Shown here piece after piece: positions 14,282-23,081 of a DNA stretch of 39,720 nucleotides. The notes under the pieces were generated by a model. That model was not told where the DNA came from, made no database searches, and worked only from the letters and a program-made list of their open reading frames with translations. Numbering within the stretch: position 1 is the first letter of the stretch; the number at the start of each line of letters is the position of its first letter. The stretch comes from Polyangiaceae bacterium (lineage in GTDB: Bacteria; Myxococcota_A; Polyangia; Polyangiales; Polyangiaceae). The translations under genes were made by a program, and so were the position numbers. The stretch spans positions 1 through 39,720 of the forward strand of contig JAFGIS010000560.1 of NCBI GenBank assembly GCA_016929495.1. The letters run 5' to 3'.

Positions 14282-15148
14282 ATGCAAGCCTACCTCGACA
14301 TCGTCCGGCGCGTTCTGGAGGAAGGGGTCGTCAAATCGAACCGCACGGGCGTCGATGCGATCACCTTGCCCGGCGCCATGTTCGAGCACGACATGGAGCG
14401 GGGGTTTCCCCTGCTCACGACCAAGAGCATCCCGTTGCGGCTGGTTGCTTCCGAACTCGAGTTCTTCATCAAAGGCATCACCGACAAGGAGTGGCTTCGC
14501 GCTCGCAATAACCACATCTGGGACGAATGGTGCAGCCCTGATCGCGTCGCGTATTCGCATGATCCGGCGATACGGGCTCGCATGCTGACGGAGCGCGAGC
14601 TCGGGCCCATCTACGGCTGGCAGTGGCGCCATTTCGGCGCCCAGTACGTGGCCCACGACCAGGAGCCGCGCGGTGTGGGTGTCGACCAGTTGAAGGATTT
14701 GGTCGACAAGCTACGGAGCGATCCAGACGACCGAAGGCTCCTGGTCACCGCGTGGAATCCCGTCGACTTCGCCCATATGGCGCTGCCTCCGTGTCACTAC
14801 ACATTCCAGGTCACGGTCATCGACGGCAGGCTGAACCTGCTCTGGAGCCAGCGCTCGGTGGACGTCGCGCTCGGCTTGCCGTTCAACATCGCGAGCTATG
14901 GTCTGCTCTTGCACCTTCTGGCACGACAGGCTTCTCTCAAGGAAGGGAAGCTCGTCGGTTTTCTGGCAGACACGCACGTCTACGTCGGCCATGTGTCGGG
15001 TCTGCGGGAACAGCTCGGCCGTGAACCGTTCGCGCTGCCGCGGCTGCTGACGCCGTCGTTCAGCAGCATCTTCGAGTGGCAGTACCAGGACTCCTACGTC
15101 GAAGGCTACCAGCATCATCCGAGGATCCAGTTCGAGATCGCCGTGTGA
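14282..15148 (+). CDS. thyA: Thymidylate synthase
   Basis: The 288-residue ThyA converts dUMP and methylene-tetrahydrofolate to dTMP and dihydrofolate. Conserved parts are present: KSNRTGVDAITLPGAMFEHD with the dUMP-phosphate Arg, GPIYGWQWRHFGA, the catalytic Cys171 in MALPPCHYTFQV, the dUMP-binding SQRSVDVALGLPFNIASYG, and the C-terminal IQFEIAV. The ATG at 14282 begins right at the family's usual N-terminus (MQAYLDIVRRVLEEG); the open frame continues upstream without homology. Dihydrofolate reductase follows after 22 bases, the usual functional pairing since ThyA consumes the reduced folate that FolA regenerates. Confidence 0.96.
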   Translation: MQAYLDIVRRVLEEGVVKSNRTGVDAITLPGAMFEHDMERGFPLLTTKSIPLRLVASELEFFIKGITDKEWLRARNNHIWDEWCSPDRVAYSHDPAIRARMLTERELGPIYGWQWRHFGAQYVAHDQEPRGVGVDQLKDLVDKLRSDPDDRRLLVTAWNPVDFAHMALPPCHYTFQVTVIDGRLNLLWSQRSVDVALGLPFNIASYGLLLHLLARQASLKEGKLVGFLADTHVYVGHVSGLREQLGREPFALPRLLTPSFSSIFEWQYQDSYVEGYQHHPRIQFEIAV

Positions 15149-15170
15149 CCTGGCGCGCACCCCGAATCCC

Positions 15171-15698
15171 ATGACCGAGCTCATCATCATCGCCGCCGTG
15201 GCCCGCAATGGTGTTATCGGAAGCAAGAACGCCATTCCGTGGCGCATTTCCGAGGACTCCAAGCGTTTCAAGCGCCTGACCATGGGCTACGCCTGCATCA
15301 TGGGGGACAGCACGTACGACTCGCTGCCCGACCCATGGCGCCCTCTGCCGGGTCGAGAGAACGTCGTTCTGAGCCTGGACCCGGACTACGACAGACCGGG
15401 CATCACCGTGTTTCGGCGCTTCGACCTCGCGATCGACTACGTGCGGGACCAGGGCGCGCAGAAGGCCTTCATCACCGGCGGCGCCACCATCTACAGACTG
15501 GCGTTGCCGGTGGCGGATACGCTCGAGCTCACGCACATCGACCGCGACTACCCAGGCGATGTGCTCTTTCCACCCGTGGACTACAGCCAGTGGGAGCGCG
15601 TCGGCGAAGAGCGGCGCGAGAGCCTGGACTCGATTAGCGGGGAGACGGTTCGCTATTCGTTTTCGACCTACCGTCGGTTTCAGCCCGCAAACCGCTGA
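15171..15698 (+). CDS. folA: Dihydrofolate reductase
   Basis: The 175-residue FolA reduces dihydrofolate with NADPH. It shows IIIAAVARNGVIGSKNAIPW (substrate and Met20-loop region), the acidic residue in RISEDSKRFKRLT, the NADPH-binding sequence that normally reads MGR+T here as MGDSTYDSLPDPW, LPGRENVVLS, and FITGGATIYRLALP. The Gly-Asp-Ser-Thr in place of Gly-Arg-Lys-Thr is a departure at the cofactor site and could alter NADPH or inhibitor binding. It is probably co-transcribed with thyA. Confidence 0.93.
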   Translation: MTELIIIAAVARNGVIGSKNAIPWRISEDSKRFKRLTMGYACIMGDSTYDSLPDPWRPLPGRENVVLSLDPDYDRPGITVFRRFDLAIDYVRDQGAQKAFITGGATIYRLALPVADTLELTHIDRDYPGDVLFPPVDYSQWERVGEERRESLDSISGETVRYSFSTYRRFQPANR

Positions 15699-15733
15699 AC
15701 CCGGTGCATCCTTTTCTGACGAAACGATGCAAT

Positions 15734-15772
15734 GGATTCGTCCATGTGCATTCTCCGATGGAGTCCGAATCC
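15734..15772. terminator. Imperfect hairpin after folA
   Basis: GGATTCG-TCCAT pairs with ATGGA-(GTC)-CGAATCC around a 12-base loop, 35 bp after the folA stop. There is no T-run, so it may mark the end of the thyA-folA transcript or protect its 3' end rather than terminate directly. The rest of 15699-15965 is less GC-rich and likely holds the promoter of the gene at 15966, which I cannot place. Confidence 0.35.
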
Positions 15773-15965
15773 AATCCGTCCTGGCCGTATCCAGGGCTTG
15801 CGCCCCCAGGGATCCGTTCAACGGCATGACCATTTGCGTTGTGAACGCAAACTTCAGCCAAGAGTCGATATTTGCACATCGGACCCCCGGCCGTGGTTGC
15901 GCAGTTGTTTCTCTGGGCGCATGCATAAACCTTACGATATCCTTCGTTGAACACACGGGTGACCC

Positions 15966-17345
15966 ATGAGTTCACGATTTGGCGCCCATCAACAGCCAGC
16001 CTCCCACGGCCGCGCCAGTTCACGTGGACGCTTCCAGTCTGGTTTCGTGCCGGCCAGCGCGGACACGCCGAACGCGCCTGCTCTCGAGCACGCGGGGACC
16101 ACCTGGCTGGTGAACGTCGGCGAGAGCGACACGGTCGAGATGACCGGTGACGAGATCGCACGGGCGTGGCGCGAGGGTCGTCTGGACGAACAGACGCTGG
16201 TCTGGCGCCAAGGTCTGCTCGAGTGGACGGCCTTGCGCACCGTGCCACAGCTATCTATCGCCCTGGATCGACGGCGCCCGGTCCGTGGCGGGGCGATAGA
16301 AGACATCTCCGAGGATGAGCTGACCGAGCTCTGGGCGCCACCGGACGGGCGCGCAGAGCCTCCTCTGGCCCCGTCCAGGTCGACCTGTTTGGAGCCCGAG
16401 CGGCTGCCTGAAGACGAAGTCACAGAGCTATGGGGCTCGGGGCAGGTGAGTCGGCAAAGCGTGGATGCTCCACCGCCGCCGTTGTCGTCGTATGACGCGG
16501 AGCAACTGCCCGAAGACGAGGTGACTGAGCTGTGGGGGTCGGCGCAGGTACGTCGGCAGAGCGTGGATGCTCCACCGCCGCCGCCGTCGTATGACGCGGA
16601 GCAGCTGCCCGAAGACGAGGCAACTCACCTGTGGGACTCGCGGCCCCCGGATCTGGAGGCTATCGAGGCGGCCTCCCTTTCGCTCGAGAGGATGGACGAC
16701 GCACCGGCGCTCACCGTCGAAGAGATCGAGTACGAGGATGAGCAGCTGGCCGAGGACGAGGTCACGACGCTGTGGGCCGAGCACGGGGCCCCTGGGCTCG
16801 CGGCGATGGACCGGGGTGCGCTCGGAGTGCAGCCCGCGCGGCGCCAGTACGAGCCGACCCGTCCGCCGAGCGCTCTGTCACCGAGCAGCAATGCGGCCAG
16901 CGTCGGGCCCGCAAGGACTGTGCGGCTTCGCAGCGCCCCCGCCCGACTCATTGGCGGCCCCCCGGCTGATCGACTGACGCAACCCTCGATGCTGCGCATC
17001 GCTGAGATGCGCGGACGCATGGATGACCCATTCGTCTCTCGCCAGCCGTTCGAGCGCCCCGCGGGCATCACGACGATCGCGTTCTGGGCTGACGGCGTGC
17101 GCGGACTGTACGAGTTGCTCAGCACCCGGCTCGAGTGGGTCGTCGACAGAGTCATTCGCCTTGCAGAGCATCGCGGCGGTGCCGCTTGGCCGGTCGAGGG
17201 CTTCCAATCGAGAACCGCCGTGTTCTTGACGGAGGTGCGCACGGTCCTGACAGACGTCGTCCTGGCAGCGCTCGAGCGTTTGGGGCAGTGGACGGCCAGG
17301 ATCGCGGATCGCTTCTCCGGGCGCGCCAGGAGACGTCACTGGTAG
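15966..17345 (+). CDS. GYF_2-domain protein with repeated acidic motifs
   Basis: The 459-residue protein has a GYF_2-type domain near residues 45-95 (TWLVNVGESDTVEMTGDEIA, then VWRQGLLEWTALRTVPQL), a fold that binds peptides and is common in bacterial membrane-associated proteins. The middle carries five copies of an acidic motif: ISEDELTELW, LPEDEVTELW twice, LPEDEATHLW and LAEDEVTTLW, separated by Pro-rich linkers. Two of the spacers are near-identical 99- and 102-bp DNA duplications (16401-16650). The C-terminal ~150 residues are helical and basic (VRTVLTDVVLAALERLGQW). No transmembrane segment is obvious. A scaffold role is an inference. Confidence 0.65.
   Translation: MSSRFGAHQQPASHGRASSRGRFQSGFVPASADTPNAPALEHAGTTWLVNVGESDTVEMTGDEIARAWREGRLDEQTLVWRQGLLEWTALRTVPQLSIALDRRRPVRGGAIEDISEDELTELWAPPDGRAEPPLAPSRSTCLEPERLPEDEVTELWGSGQVSRQSVDAPPPPLSSYDAEQLPEDEVTELWGSAQVRRQSVDAPPPPPSYDAEQLPEDEATHLWDSRPPDLEAIEAASLSLERMDDAPALTVEEIEYEDEQLAEDEVTTLWAEHGAPGLAAMDRGALGVQPARRQYEPTRPPSALSPSSNAASVGPARTVRLRSAPARLIGGPPADRLTQPSMLRIAEMRGRMDDPFVSRQPFERPAGITTIAFWADGVRGLYELLSTRLEWVVDRVIRLAEHRGGAAWPVEGFQSRTAVFLTEVRTVLTDVVLAALERLGQWTARIADRFSGRARRRHW
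16401..16650 (+). repeat. Tandem ~100-bp repeats inside the GYF_2 gene
   Basis: The sequence CTGCCxGAAGACGA recurs at 16404, 16506 and 16605, spacings of 102 and 99 bp. Linkers are nearly identical (GTGGATGCTCCACCGCCGCC in both full units). The length change is a whole codon, so the reading frame is kept and the acidic motif can expand or contract. Confidence 0.85.
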
Positions 17346-17355
17346 CTTCCGCGTT

Positions 17356-17850
17356 CTAGCCCTTGCTCCGCGCGATCGGCGCCACTCTGGCTTCGGTCGC
17401 GCGCAGGTAGTCCGACGGCGCGAGGAGGATCTGCGTTCCGCGCACGCCTGCACTGACGCTGATCGTGTCGAATAGCTCGATGAGCTCGTCCGCGACCACC
17501 GGGAAGGCCTTCTTGCTGGCCAGCGCCGTGACGCCTCCGCGCACGTAGCCCGTGAGCGGCTGGACTTCACGCAGGGCGACGAGCTCGACCTGTCGATCCG
17601 CGCTGGCACGCGCCAGGGCCTTGAGATCGAGCTCACAGTCCGCGCTGATGACGGCAAACAGCGGCCCGGTGCGGTCCCCACGCGCGACGAGCGTCTTGTA
17701 GACCTGCGCTGGAGGAAGCCCGATGAAGTGGGCCACGGCCTCGGCGTCGAAGTGCTCCTCGCCGACCTCGTACGATCGCAGCTCGAAGGCGATGCCCAGG
17801 GATTCGAGCAAGCGCGCGGCGTTCGTCTTGGTGGGGGGATGGGCCGTCAC
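17356..17850 (-). CDS. ybaK: YbaK/EbsC-type Cys-tRNA(Pro) deacylase
   Basis: The 164-residue protein is a YbaK-family editing factor that removes Cys from tRNA(Pro) mischarged by prolyl-tRNA synthetase. The conserved start (TNAARLLESLGIAFELRSYE), the helix HFIGLPPAQVYKTLVARGD with the catalytic-site Lys in YKTL, VISADCELDLKALARA, and GYVRGGVTALASKKAFP are all present. It is convergent with the GYF_2 gene, with ten bases between the stop codons. Confidence 0.9.
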   Translation of the reverse strand: MTAHPPTKTNAARLLESLGIAFELRSYEVGEEHFDAEAVAHFIGLPPAQVYKTLVARGDRTGPLFAVISADCELDLKALARASADRQVELVALREVQPLTGYVRGGVTALASKKAFPVVADELIELFDTISVSAGVRGTQILLAPSDYLRATEARVAPIARSKG

Positions 17851-18058
17851 GACTCACGCTACAGCGTTGCATCGCTGCCGCTCCGGGGCAAGCCGTCGAC
17901 AGAGGAGGCGCGCGGGCGCCCTCCGAGAGCCGCTCGCGTGTGTTTCCAGCGATGCACCAGGGCCCTGTCTTGGAGACACGCCACCAGCTTGCATGTGCCA
18001 TGCCAGCGTGTAGCATGCCGACGGACGGCTTCGTTCGCCGTCCCTGCGAGGATGAAAC

Positions 18059-18955
18059 ATGAGCAGCGCGCGTCCTGCCTCGGTCCGAGCCTGGGTGGTG
18101 TTCCTGGCGCTGTCAGGCGCGGTTGTCGGCGCCTGCATGGCCACGGGGCGTGCTGGCGACTCCGGCGGCCAGAGCGCGTTGGACGACGTGCCGGCCGCGG
18201 CGTCATCCGAACGGACCCAGCCTGCGACAGCGTCGCCAACGGCCGTGAAGCCCACGGACCGAGCCGGGGTTTCGCAAACGAAGGCTTCACCACGGACGTC
18301 CGCCACGAGCGACCCTGCCGACGGAACAGCGGAGCGCTCCTCCGATGCCCGCGACGCACCCGACGATTCGGCGGCGTCTCCGAGCTTTGGCGCTATGCCC
18401 GATGTCGACTACTGGGCCACACCGCAGCCGGTCGTCGACAGGATGTTGGAGCTCGCGAGAGTCAAGGCGACTGATCTCGTCTACGACCTCGGATGCGGTG
18501 ACGCGCGGAGCCTCGTGACGGCGGCCGAGCGCTACGGCGCCAAGGGCGTCGGCTTCGACATCGATCCGAAGGTGGTGGCCCTGGCGCGCGAAAACGTGCG
18601 TCGCCATGGCGTCGAGAACCTCGTGCGCATCGAACAGGCGAACATCTTCACGCTGGATCTCTCGCCTGCGGACGTGGTCTTCCTATACTTGACTCCAAGG
18701 CTCAACTGGCGCCTGGTGCCCCAGCTCGAGAAGCTCCGCCGTGGATCGCGGATCGTCGTCCACGAATACGAGATCCCCGGCGCCCGCCCTCTGAGGATCG
18801 TGAAGATGCGCGGTCCGCCCGATGGCCCACCGGGAACGGAGCTCGAGCAGCGGACCGTCACGCACACCATCTATCTCTGGAAGGTGCCGTGGCAGAAGCA
18901 GCCGACGGATTGGACCGAAGCAGATCGCGCTACTGATCCAGACCAGGGGCGTTGA
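18059..18955 (+). CDS. Methyltransferase-fold lipoprotein
   Basis: The 298-residue protein begins with a signal-like hydrophobic segment and a lipobox candidate VVGAC (residues ~22-26). A ~75-residue Ser/Thr/Ala/Pro-rich linker follows, then a class I SAM-methyltransferase domain from about residue 110: DYWATPQPVVDRMLELA, then motif I DLVYDLGCGDARSLVTAAER and FDIDPKVVALARENV. Later parts (VVFLYLTPRLNWRLVPQLEK, SRIVVHEYEIPGARP) match a family otherwise cytosolic. SAM is not known in the periplasm, so an exported methyltransferase is puzzling; the fold may have lost catalysis or act outside by binding. It ends 26 bases inside the convergent PanE gene. Confidence 0.75.
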   Translation: MSSARPASVRAWVVFLALSGAVVGACMATGRAGDSGGQSALDDVPAAASSERTQPATASPTAVKPTDRAGVSQTKASPRTSATSDPADGTAERSSDARDAPDDSAASPSFGAMPDVDYWATPQPVVDRMLELARVKATDLVYDLGCGDARSLVTAAERYGAKGVGFDIDPKVVALARENVRRHGVENLVRIEQANIFTLDLSPADVVFLYLTPRLNWRLVPQLEKLRRGSRIVVHEYEIPGARPLRIVKMRGPPDGPPGTELEQRTVTHTIYLWKVPWQKQPTDWTEADRATDPDQGR

Positions 18956-19838
18956 CGGCACTGAGCACGGCCCGCACGAAGGCGTTGGCCGGTGTGCCGA
19001 TCCCATGGCGTCGGCCGGCGCGCACCACGGCACCGTTGCGTGAATCGGTTTCGAGAATACGCCCTGCCCGGCGATCGTGGAGCATCGACGTCACCCAATT
19101 CGGGGGCGTCGAGCGCTGCGCGGCGATGACTTCGTCGACCAGATCGAGCTGCAACCGCGCGCCCTCGGCACGGCCGACCTCGACGCATTCGCGGACGATC
19201 GCTCGCGCCAGCTCGGTAATCGGCTCGTAGCGAAAGACGCCGTGCGGTTGATCACACAGGGCGGGAATGGGGCCGCTCACGACGTTCAGGCAGAGCTTCG
19301 TCCACGCCGCGGTGAGGAAATCATCGGTGACCGTGGCCGTCAGGCCGGCGGCGGCGAGCAGGGTGGCCATGCGATGGCCTTCCAGGGTGTCGTCAAAACG
19401 CGCCGCGAGAGCCCGACGGAACTGCACGTGACCTGGCTGTACCGTGGTGGACGGGCAATCGACGATGCAGGGGATGATCGTGGCCGCTCCGACCAACGGC
19501 GCGACGCGTTCGCGGTGCTCGACGCCGTTTTGCAGCACCACGACCTCGGTGTTCGAATCACAGAGGCGCGAGAGCCAGGCTCCAGCGCCAGCGGTCTGGT
19601 GAGCCTTTGTCGCCAGGAAGACGATATCGACGCGATGCGCGTGCGCCGGCTGCGTCAGGGGCCGTACGTCAAGCTCCGTCCTGCCCTCTGGCCCTTCGAG
19701 CACCAGACGCTCGAAACCCCGCCGGGAGCAAAGCAGCAGCTGATGCTCGTGCGACTGCTCCAACGCACCAGCCACGATCGCTCCGATCGCGCCAACTCCG
19801 ACGATGGCAATGTGCGCCACAGGCGCGCATTCTGCCAT
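18930..19838 (-). CDS. panE: 2-Dehydropantoate 2-reductase
   Basis: The 302-residue protein has the dinucleotide-binding start HIAIVGVGAIGAIVAGALEQ and the family pattern DIVFLATKAHQT, VVVLQNGVEHRERV, and the catalytic Lys region WTKLCLNVVSGPIPAL; the C-terminal domain carries ILETDSRNGAVVRAGRRHGI. PanE reduces ketopantoate to pantoate with NADPH for coenzyme A synthesis. The ATG at 19838 (MAECAPVAH) is chosen because it lies just before the Rossmann motif; the open frame extends upstream to 20003 without homology. Its end overlaps the convergent methyltransferase gene by 26 bases. Confidence 0.9.
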   Translation of the reverse strand: MAECAPVAHIAIVGVGAIGAIVAGALEQSHEHQLLLCSRRGFERLVLEGPEGRTELDVRPLTQPAHAHRVDIVFLATKAHQTAGAGAWLSRLCDSNTEVVVLQNGVEHRERVAPLVGAATIIPCIVDCPSTTVQPGHVQFRRALAARFDDTLEGHRMATLLAAAGLTATVTDDFLTAAWTKLCLNVVSGPIPALCDQPHGVFRYEPITELARAIVRECVEVGRAEGARLQLDLVDEVIAAQRSTPPNWVTSMLHDRRAGRILETDSRNGAVVRAGRRHGIGTPANAFVRAVLSAVNAPGLDQ

Positions 19839-19963
19839 GGACGCGTGCCGGCCACTCACCCGAATCTCGGGAGCCGGGCCAGACGCTGCCCCCTGTCCTT
19901 CGCGCTTCGTGCTACTGACCTGGACCTTCAGGACGATGGTCCGGCGAGGACAAGGGTGGTGAC

Positions 19964-20203
19964 ATGAGCCATCTCGATGCGAAGCATGAGAAGCAACGGC
20001 CATTGCTGTGTGCCAGGCCGCTCGGGGTGCTTGCCGTCTCGCTGATGGGCGGCGCTGCCGTCGCGGCGTTCAGCAGTTGCCAGCGTTGCCCCTGCACCGG
20101 AGCGCGTTCCACCACGCCGAACTCCTGCCCCGCGCCATCCCCTTCAGCGACACGGACTCCGCAGGTACCCTCAGCGACCGGGGGAGCTGACCCGGGCCGA
20201 TAG
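19964..20203 (+). CDS. Small putative lipoprotein
   Basis: The 79-residue product has a hydrophobic segment GVLAVSLMGGAAVAAFSSC with a lipobox-like end and then CQRCPC and a Ser/Thr/Pro-rich tail. A ribosome binding site (AAGGGTGGTGAC) precedes the ATG. There is no recognised family. It may be a real small lipoprotein, but composition alone could mislead, so confidence is modest. Confidence 0.4.
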   Translation: MSHLDAKHEKQRPLLCARPLGVLAVSLMGGAAVAAFSSCQRCPCTGARSTTPNSCPAPSPSATRTPQVPSATGGADPGR

Positions 20204-20271
20204 CGGCGCGCTCCGGGCAGCTCACAGCGGTTGCGAGACAGTCGTGCCTTGGCGGCTGGATCGGGATATTC

Positions 20272-20454
20272 CTACCGACGCAGCCGTTGGGAGCGCTGCA
20301 CCTCGAGCCAGATCGCCTGGAACCTTCCCTCATCGATCGGACCGCGCGTCTGGTACTGCACCGCGACCAGCTCTCGCCCCTCGGGGCTGCTTCGCAGCCC
20401 ACCCAACACGACGCGTGCGCGTACAGGGACGGGTTCGTCGCCGTCCTCCAGCAC
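20272..20454 (-). CDS. Short unrecognised coding segment after araC
   Basis: A minus-strand frame reads LEDGDEPVPVRARVVLGGLR then EGRFQAIWLEVQRSQRLRR and has convincing coding character. The same frame is open upstream to the AraC stop at 20602-20604 with no usable ATG; the only start is a GTG at 20454. It could be a small protein in the same operon or the end of a longer gene that is broken. I do not recognise the family. Confidence 0.3.
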   Translation of the reverse strand: MLEDGDEPVPVRARVVLGGLRSSPEGRELVAVQYQTRGPIDEGRFQAIWLEVQRSQRLRR

Positions 20455-20601
20455 GACCGTGATGGGCAGCGGCTGCCCTTCGGCAGGGACCTCCGCATCA
20501 TCCGAGCTCCGACAGGATCGAAGCCCCCGTCGTCCCGGCCTGGTGTTCGTCCTGGCCGCGGAGCCTCGAGCAGTCGGGCCGTTTCGACTGGTCCAGGATC
20601 T

Positions 20602-21517
20602 TCAACTACGGCTGACTGGAATCGCGATCTCGATCTGGTCGGGGCTCGGATAGCGCTGCAATTCCCAAGCGAACGCGGCTCTATGCTCGAGAGCCGCCAG
20701 TGCCTCTCCGTAGATGTGCTGGTAGCTCTCGGTCAAGCCGGAAGGCCCGCCCGAATGCGTGAACACGAGGTACGTCGAAGCAGGAACCGAGCGGTAGACG
20801 AAGGGCGCCGGGATCGAGGTCACATCGGCGGGAGGCTCGATTTCCAGAGCACAGAGGATGAAAAGCCCGCGCCTGTTCGTCCTCGAGCCAGGAGGAGAAC
20901 TGGCAGAAGCGTTCCGGGCAGATCCGCCCGGGGAACCGCTCCGGGTCTGCGCTGAAGGCCTGGCAGAAGATGGCCCAGGGCCGATGGAAGCTGCGTACGG
21001 ACCTATCCATGAAGAAGGGCAAACCGACGAGGTGGAGGGGCCCGTGCTCGCGCAGGTGTGGGCCCGAAAGCTTCATTGCAGGATCCGCCGAACCCGCTGG
21101 GGATGGGGGCGGGGCAACGACCGAAGCGGGGTCGATGGGGTCCCGGAAGCGCACACTCAGGTCGGGATTCGCCTTGGCGCGCGAGGGGCTGACGCCGAAG
21201 TGGCGCTTGCAGGCTCTCGAGAAAGTCTCGTAGTCCGACCAGCCTCCCTCCCGGGCTATTTGGACGACCGAGGTGGGCTCGACCAGGATGCGCCGGGCTG
21301 CCTCGGTCAGTCGGCGCTTGAGGATGTAGTCCGCGGGCGTTTCTCCCGTGAGCGACCGGAACAGTCGGCTGAAATGCTGGACCGAGAACCCGATGCGCGC
21401 CGCAAGCCCCGCGGCACCCAGTAGGGATCCGGACGGGGCGTCAGGACGAGCGCATGGAGCGCGCACGTCGAGCTCGATGATCGCCAGTGCCTCGCGTACG
21501 TAGTCGGCTCCGTTCAT
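20602..21517 (-). pseudogene. AraC-type regulator with GyrI-like domain, frameshifted
   Basis: The N-terminus is an AraC-type DNA-binding domain (residues ~35-115: GFSVQHFSRLFRSLTGETPA, then REGGWSDYETFSRACKRHFG). A linker and a GyrI-like effector-binding domain follow (GLPFFMDRSVRSFH, then FSSWLEDEQARAF). The frame starting at 21517 loses homology near 20860, while the neighbouring frame resumes as FILCALEIEPPADVTSIPAP and ends IEIAIPVSRS at 20602. Removing one base from the A4 run at 20861-20864 (T4 on the coding strand) restores a single ~300-residue protein. AraC/GyrI-like regulators respond to small molecules. The extra base may be a real mutation or a sequencing error. Confidence 0.8.
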
Positions 21518-21615
21518 GCCGGGTGGATCCTAGCTTCTCGGGGCCTGTCGCGACAGGTTCGTGGTGCTCCCTTCGCTATCGAGCTGCCAGGCGTCCCGAT
21601 GCTAGGATATCCAGC

Positions 21616-22965
21616 GTGGAGCACCCCACGTCACGCTGCCTCCTGGCCATCGTTCTAGGCGCTGTGATCTGTGGGTGCAGGGGGCCCAGTGCCAAGCCCT
21701 CGCCAGGTGCGTCTGTTCCCCGCTATTGGCTCAAGGATGTGACGCTCCTGCACGGCCCTGGCAAAGCCGTGAGGCGAGCATTGCGGGGGCCGGCCTTGGT
21801 CGAGCTTCTTGCGGACGGCCACGTGCGCAGCATGCCCGGTGCCGTGGACGCCTTCGAGGGCTACTGGCCCGGTGCATTGCAGAACGAGCCGTCAGACCGC
21901 CAGGGGCTGCTGCTCTATGCTCAGAAGGTTGCACCGTTGCACTACGGATCGCCGGCGGGACCCATCATAGGTCGTCTGCATCCAGGAGCCTTCGTGGGGG
22001 TACGGCCTCACGACAGCGGCTCCTTTCTCGTTGCTGTGCCGAGATACTCACACAACGACAGACCCTTGCTCGCGTACGTTGAACCCGATGCACTGGGCCC
22101 AGAACCCAGCGAGGAACAGGCGCCGAAGCTGGAGGGCGAACGGTTGCGCGACCATTGGCTGTGGTTAACTCTGTCGAACGGGCCCCGCGTGCGACTGCTC
22201 TGTGGGGGGTTCTCTGCCCGCGAGGCTGCTGGTGCAACGAGCGTGACTCAATACCACGAGGGGGTGGAGCTTACCGGAATCGTGGATGGTATCGGGCTAT
22301 CTCGCTACCCGCCGGGACAGCACACGTGCGTCAGACGACTGGTGCGCCGCAAGGACGGACGGCTGTTTCTGTCGACAGGCAAGGACCCGCTCGACTGGCT
22401 CGAGCTGGACGTGATACCCGGTGGCTTTGCCCGTGTCGGGCTGCCTGAGCCCGATCCGGTCGCTCGACTCATTACGGAGCGTGGCAGCGTGTACTGGGTA
22501 GTCCAAACCCGGGATGGCATGAGGTGCGAAGAGTGGCGGTTTGCAGGAAGCCTCGCGAAACGACGCGATGGAATGCGCGTGTTCGACGGCACGTTGAAGC
22601 GCCAGCGCGATCCCCGAGCCGCCGAGTATTCGATCGGCTACTGGATGAGTGCCAGCCGGGTCGGCAACCTCTTGCTCAAGGGACCTCACTTTCGAGACGA
22701 CGGGTACCGTTGTGCCGAAGGCGTTGGGTTGATCGACCAGGTAGGTGAAGTCCTTTACATCGACGAGGCAAGCTTCCTCATGCCGTCCCCGTCAGCCGGC
22801 AGTCCCTACGAGCCCGTGGCCTATGATGCCAAGGACGTCGAACGCTGGTACCTGACGCGCTCGGCCTGCGAGAGTGCACGGCGTGTCGCTGATGAGCAGG
22901 CGGCTGACCGCGGCGACGAACCGGTTGGAGTCCACCGGCACTGCTATCCGGAGCTTATGGATTGA
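21616..22965 (+). CDS. Lipoprotein of unknown function
   Basis: The 449-residue protein starts at a GTG preceded by AGGA (21604-21607) and carries a lipoprotein signal (RCLLAIVLGAVICGC). The body has no recognised domain. It contains the segments YWPGALQNEPSDRQGLLLYA, GPIIGRLHPGAFVGVRP, HTCVRRLVRRKDGRLFLSTG and VYWVVQTRDGMRCEEWRF, which suggest a beta-rich fold. A Cys-rich C-terminus (SACES, HRHCYPELMD) closes it. It is probably a myxobacterial-specific lipoprotein; no neighbour explains its role. Confidence 0.6.
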   Translation: MEHPTSRCLLAIVLGAVICGCRGPSAKPSPGASVPRYWLKDVTLLHGPGKAVRRALRGPALVELLADGHVRSMPGAVDAFEGYWPGALQNEPSDRQGLLLYAQKVAPLHYGSPAGPIIGRLHPGAFVGVRPHDSGSFLVAVPRYSHNDRPLLAYVEPDALGPEPSEEQAPKLEGERLRDHWLWLTLSNGPRVRLLCGGFSAREAAGATSVTQYHEGVELTGIVDGIGLSRYPPGQHTCVRRLVRRKDGRLFLSTGKDPLDWLELDVIPGGFARVGLPEPDPVARLITERGSVYWVVQTRDGMRCEEWRFAGSLAKRRDGMRVFDGTLKRQRDPRAAEYSIGYWMSASRVGNLLLKGPHFRDDGYRCAEGVGLIDQVGEVLYIDEASFLMPSPSAGSPYEPVAYDAKDVERWYLTRSACESARRVADEQAADRGDEPVGVHRHCYPELMD

Positions 22966-23081
22966 GTGGCAATCGAGCGGCGTTGTCCGAAGCGACGAGC
23001 CGGCCGGCGGGAGCCCGCGGGCGAACTTGCTCATCGGCGTGCTTCGGAGTTCGATGGCTGCGATGACCGACGCACGTACCC

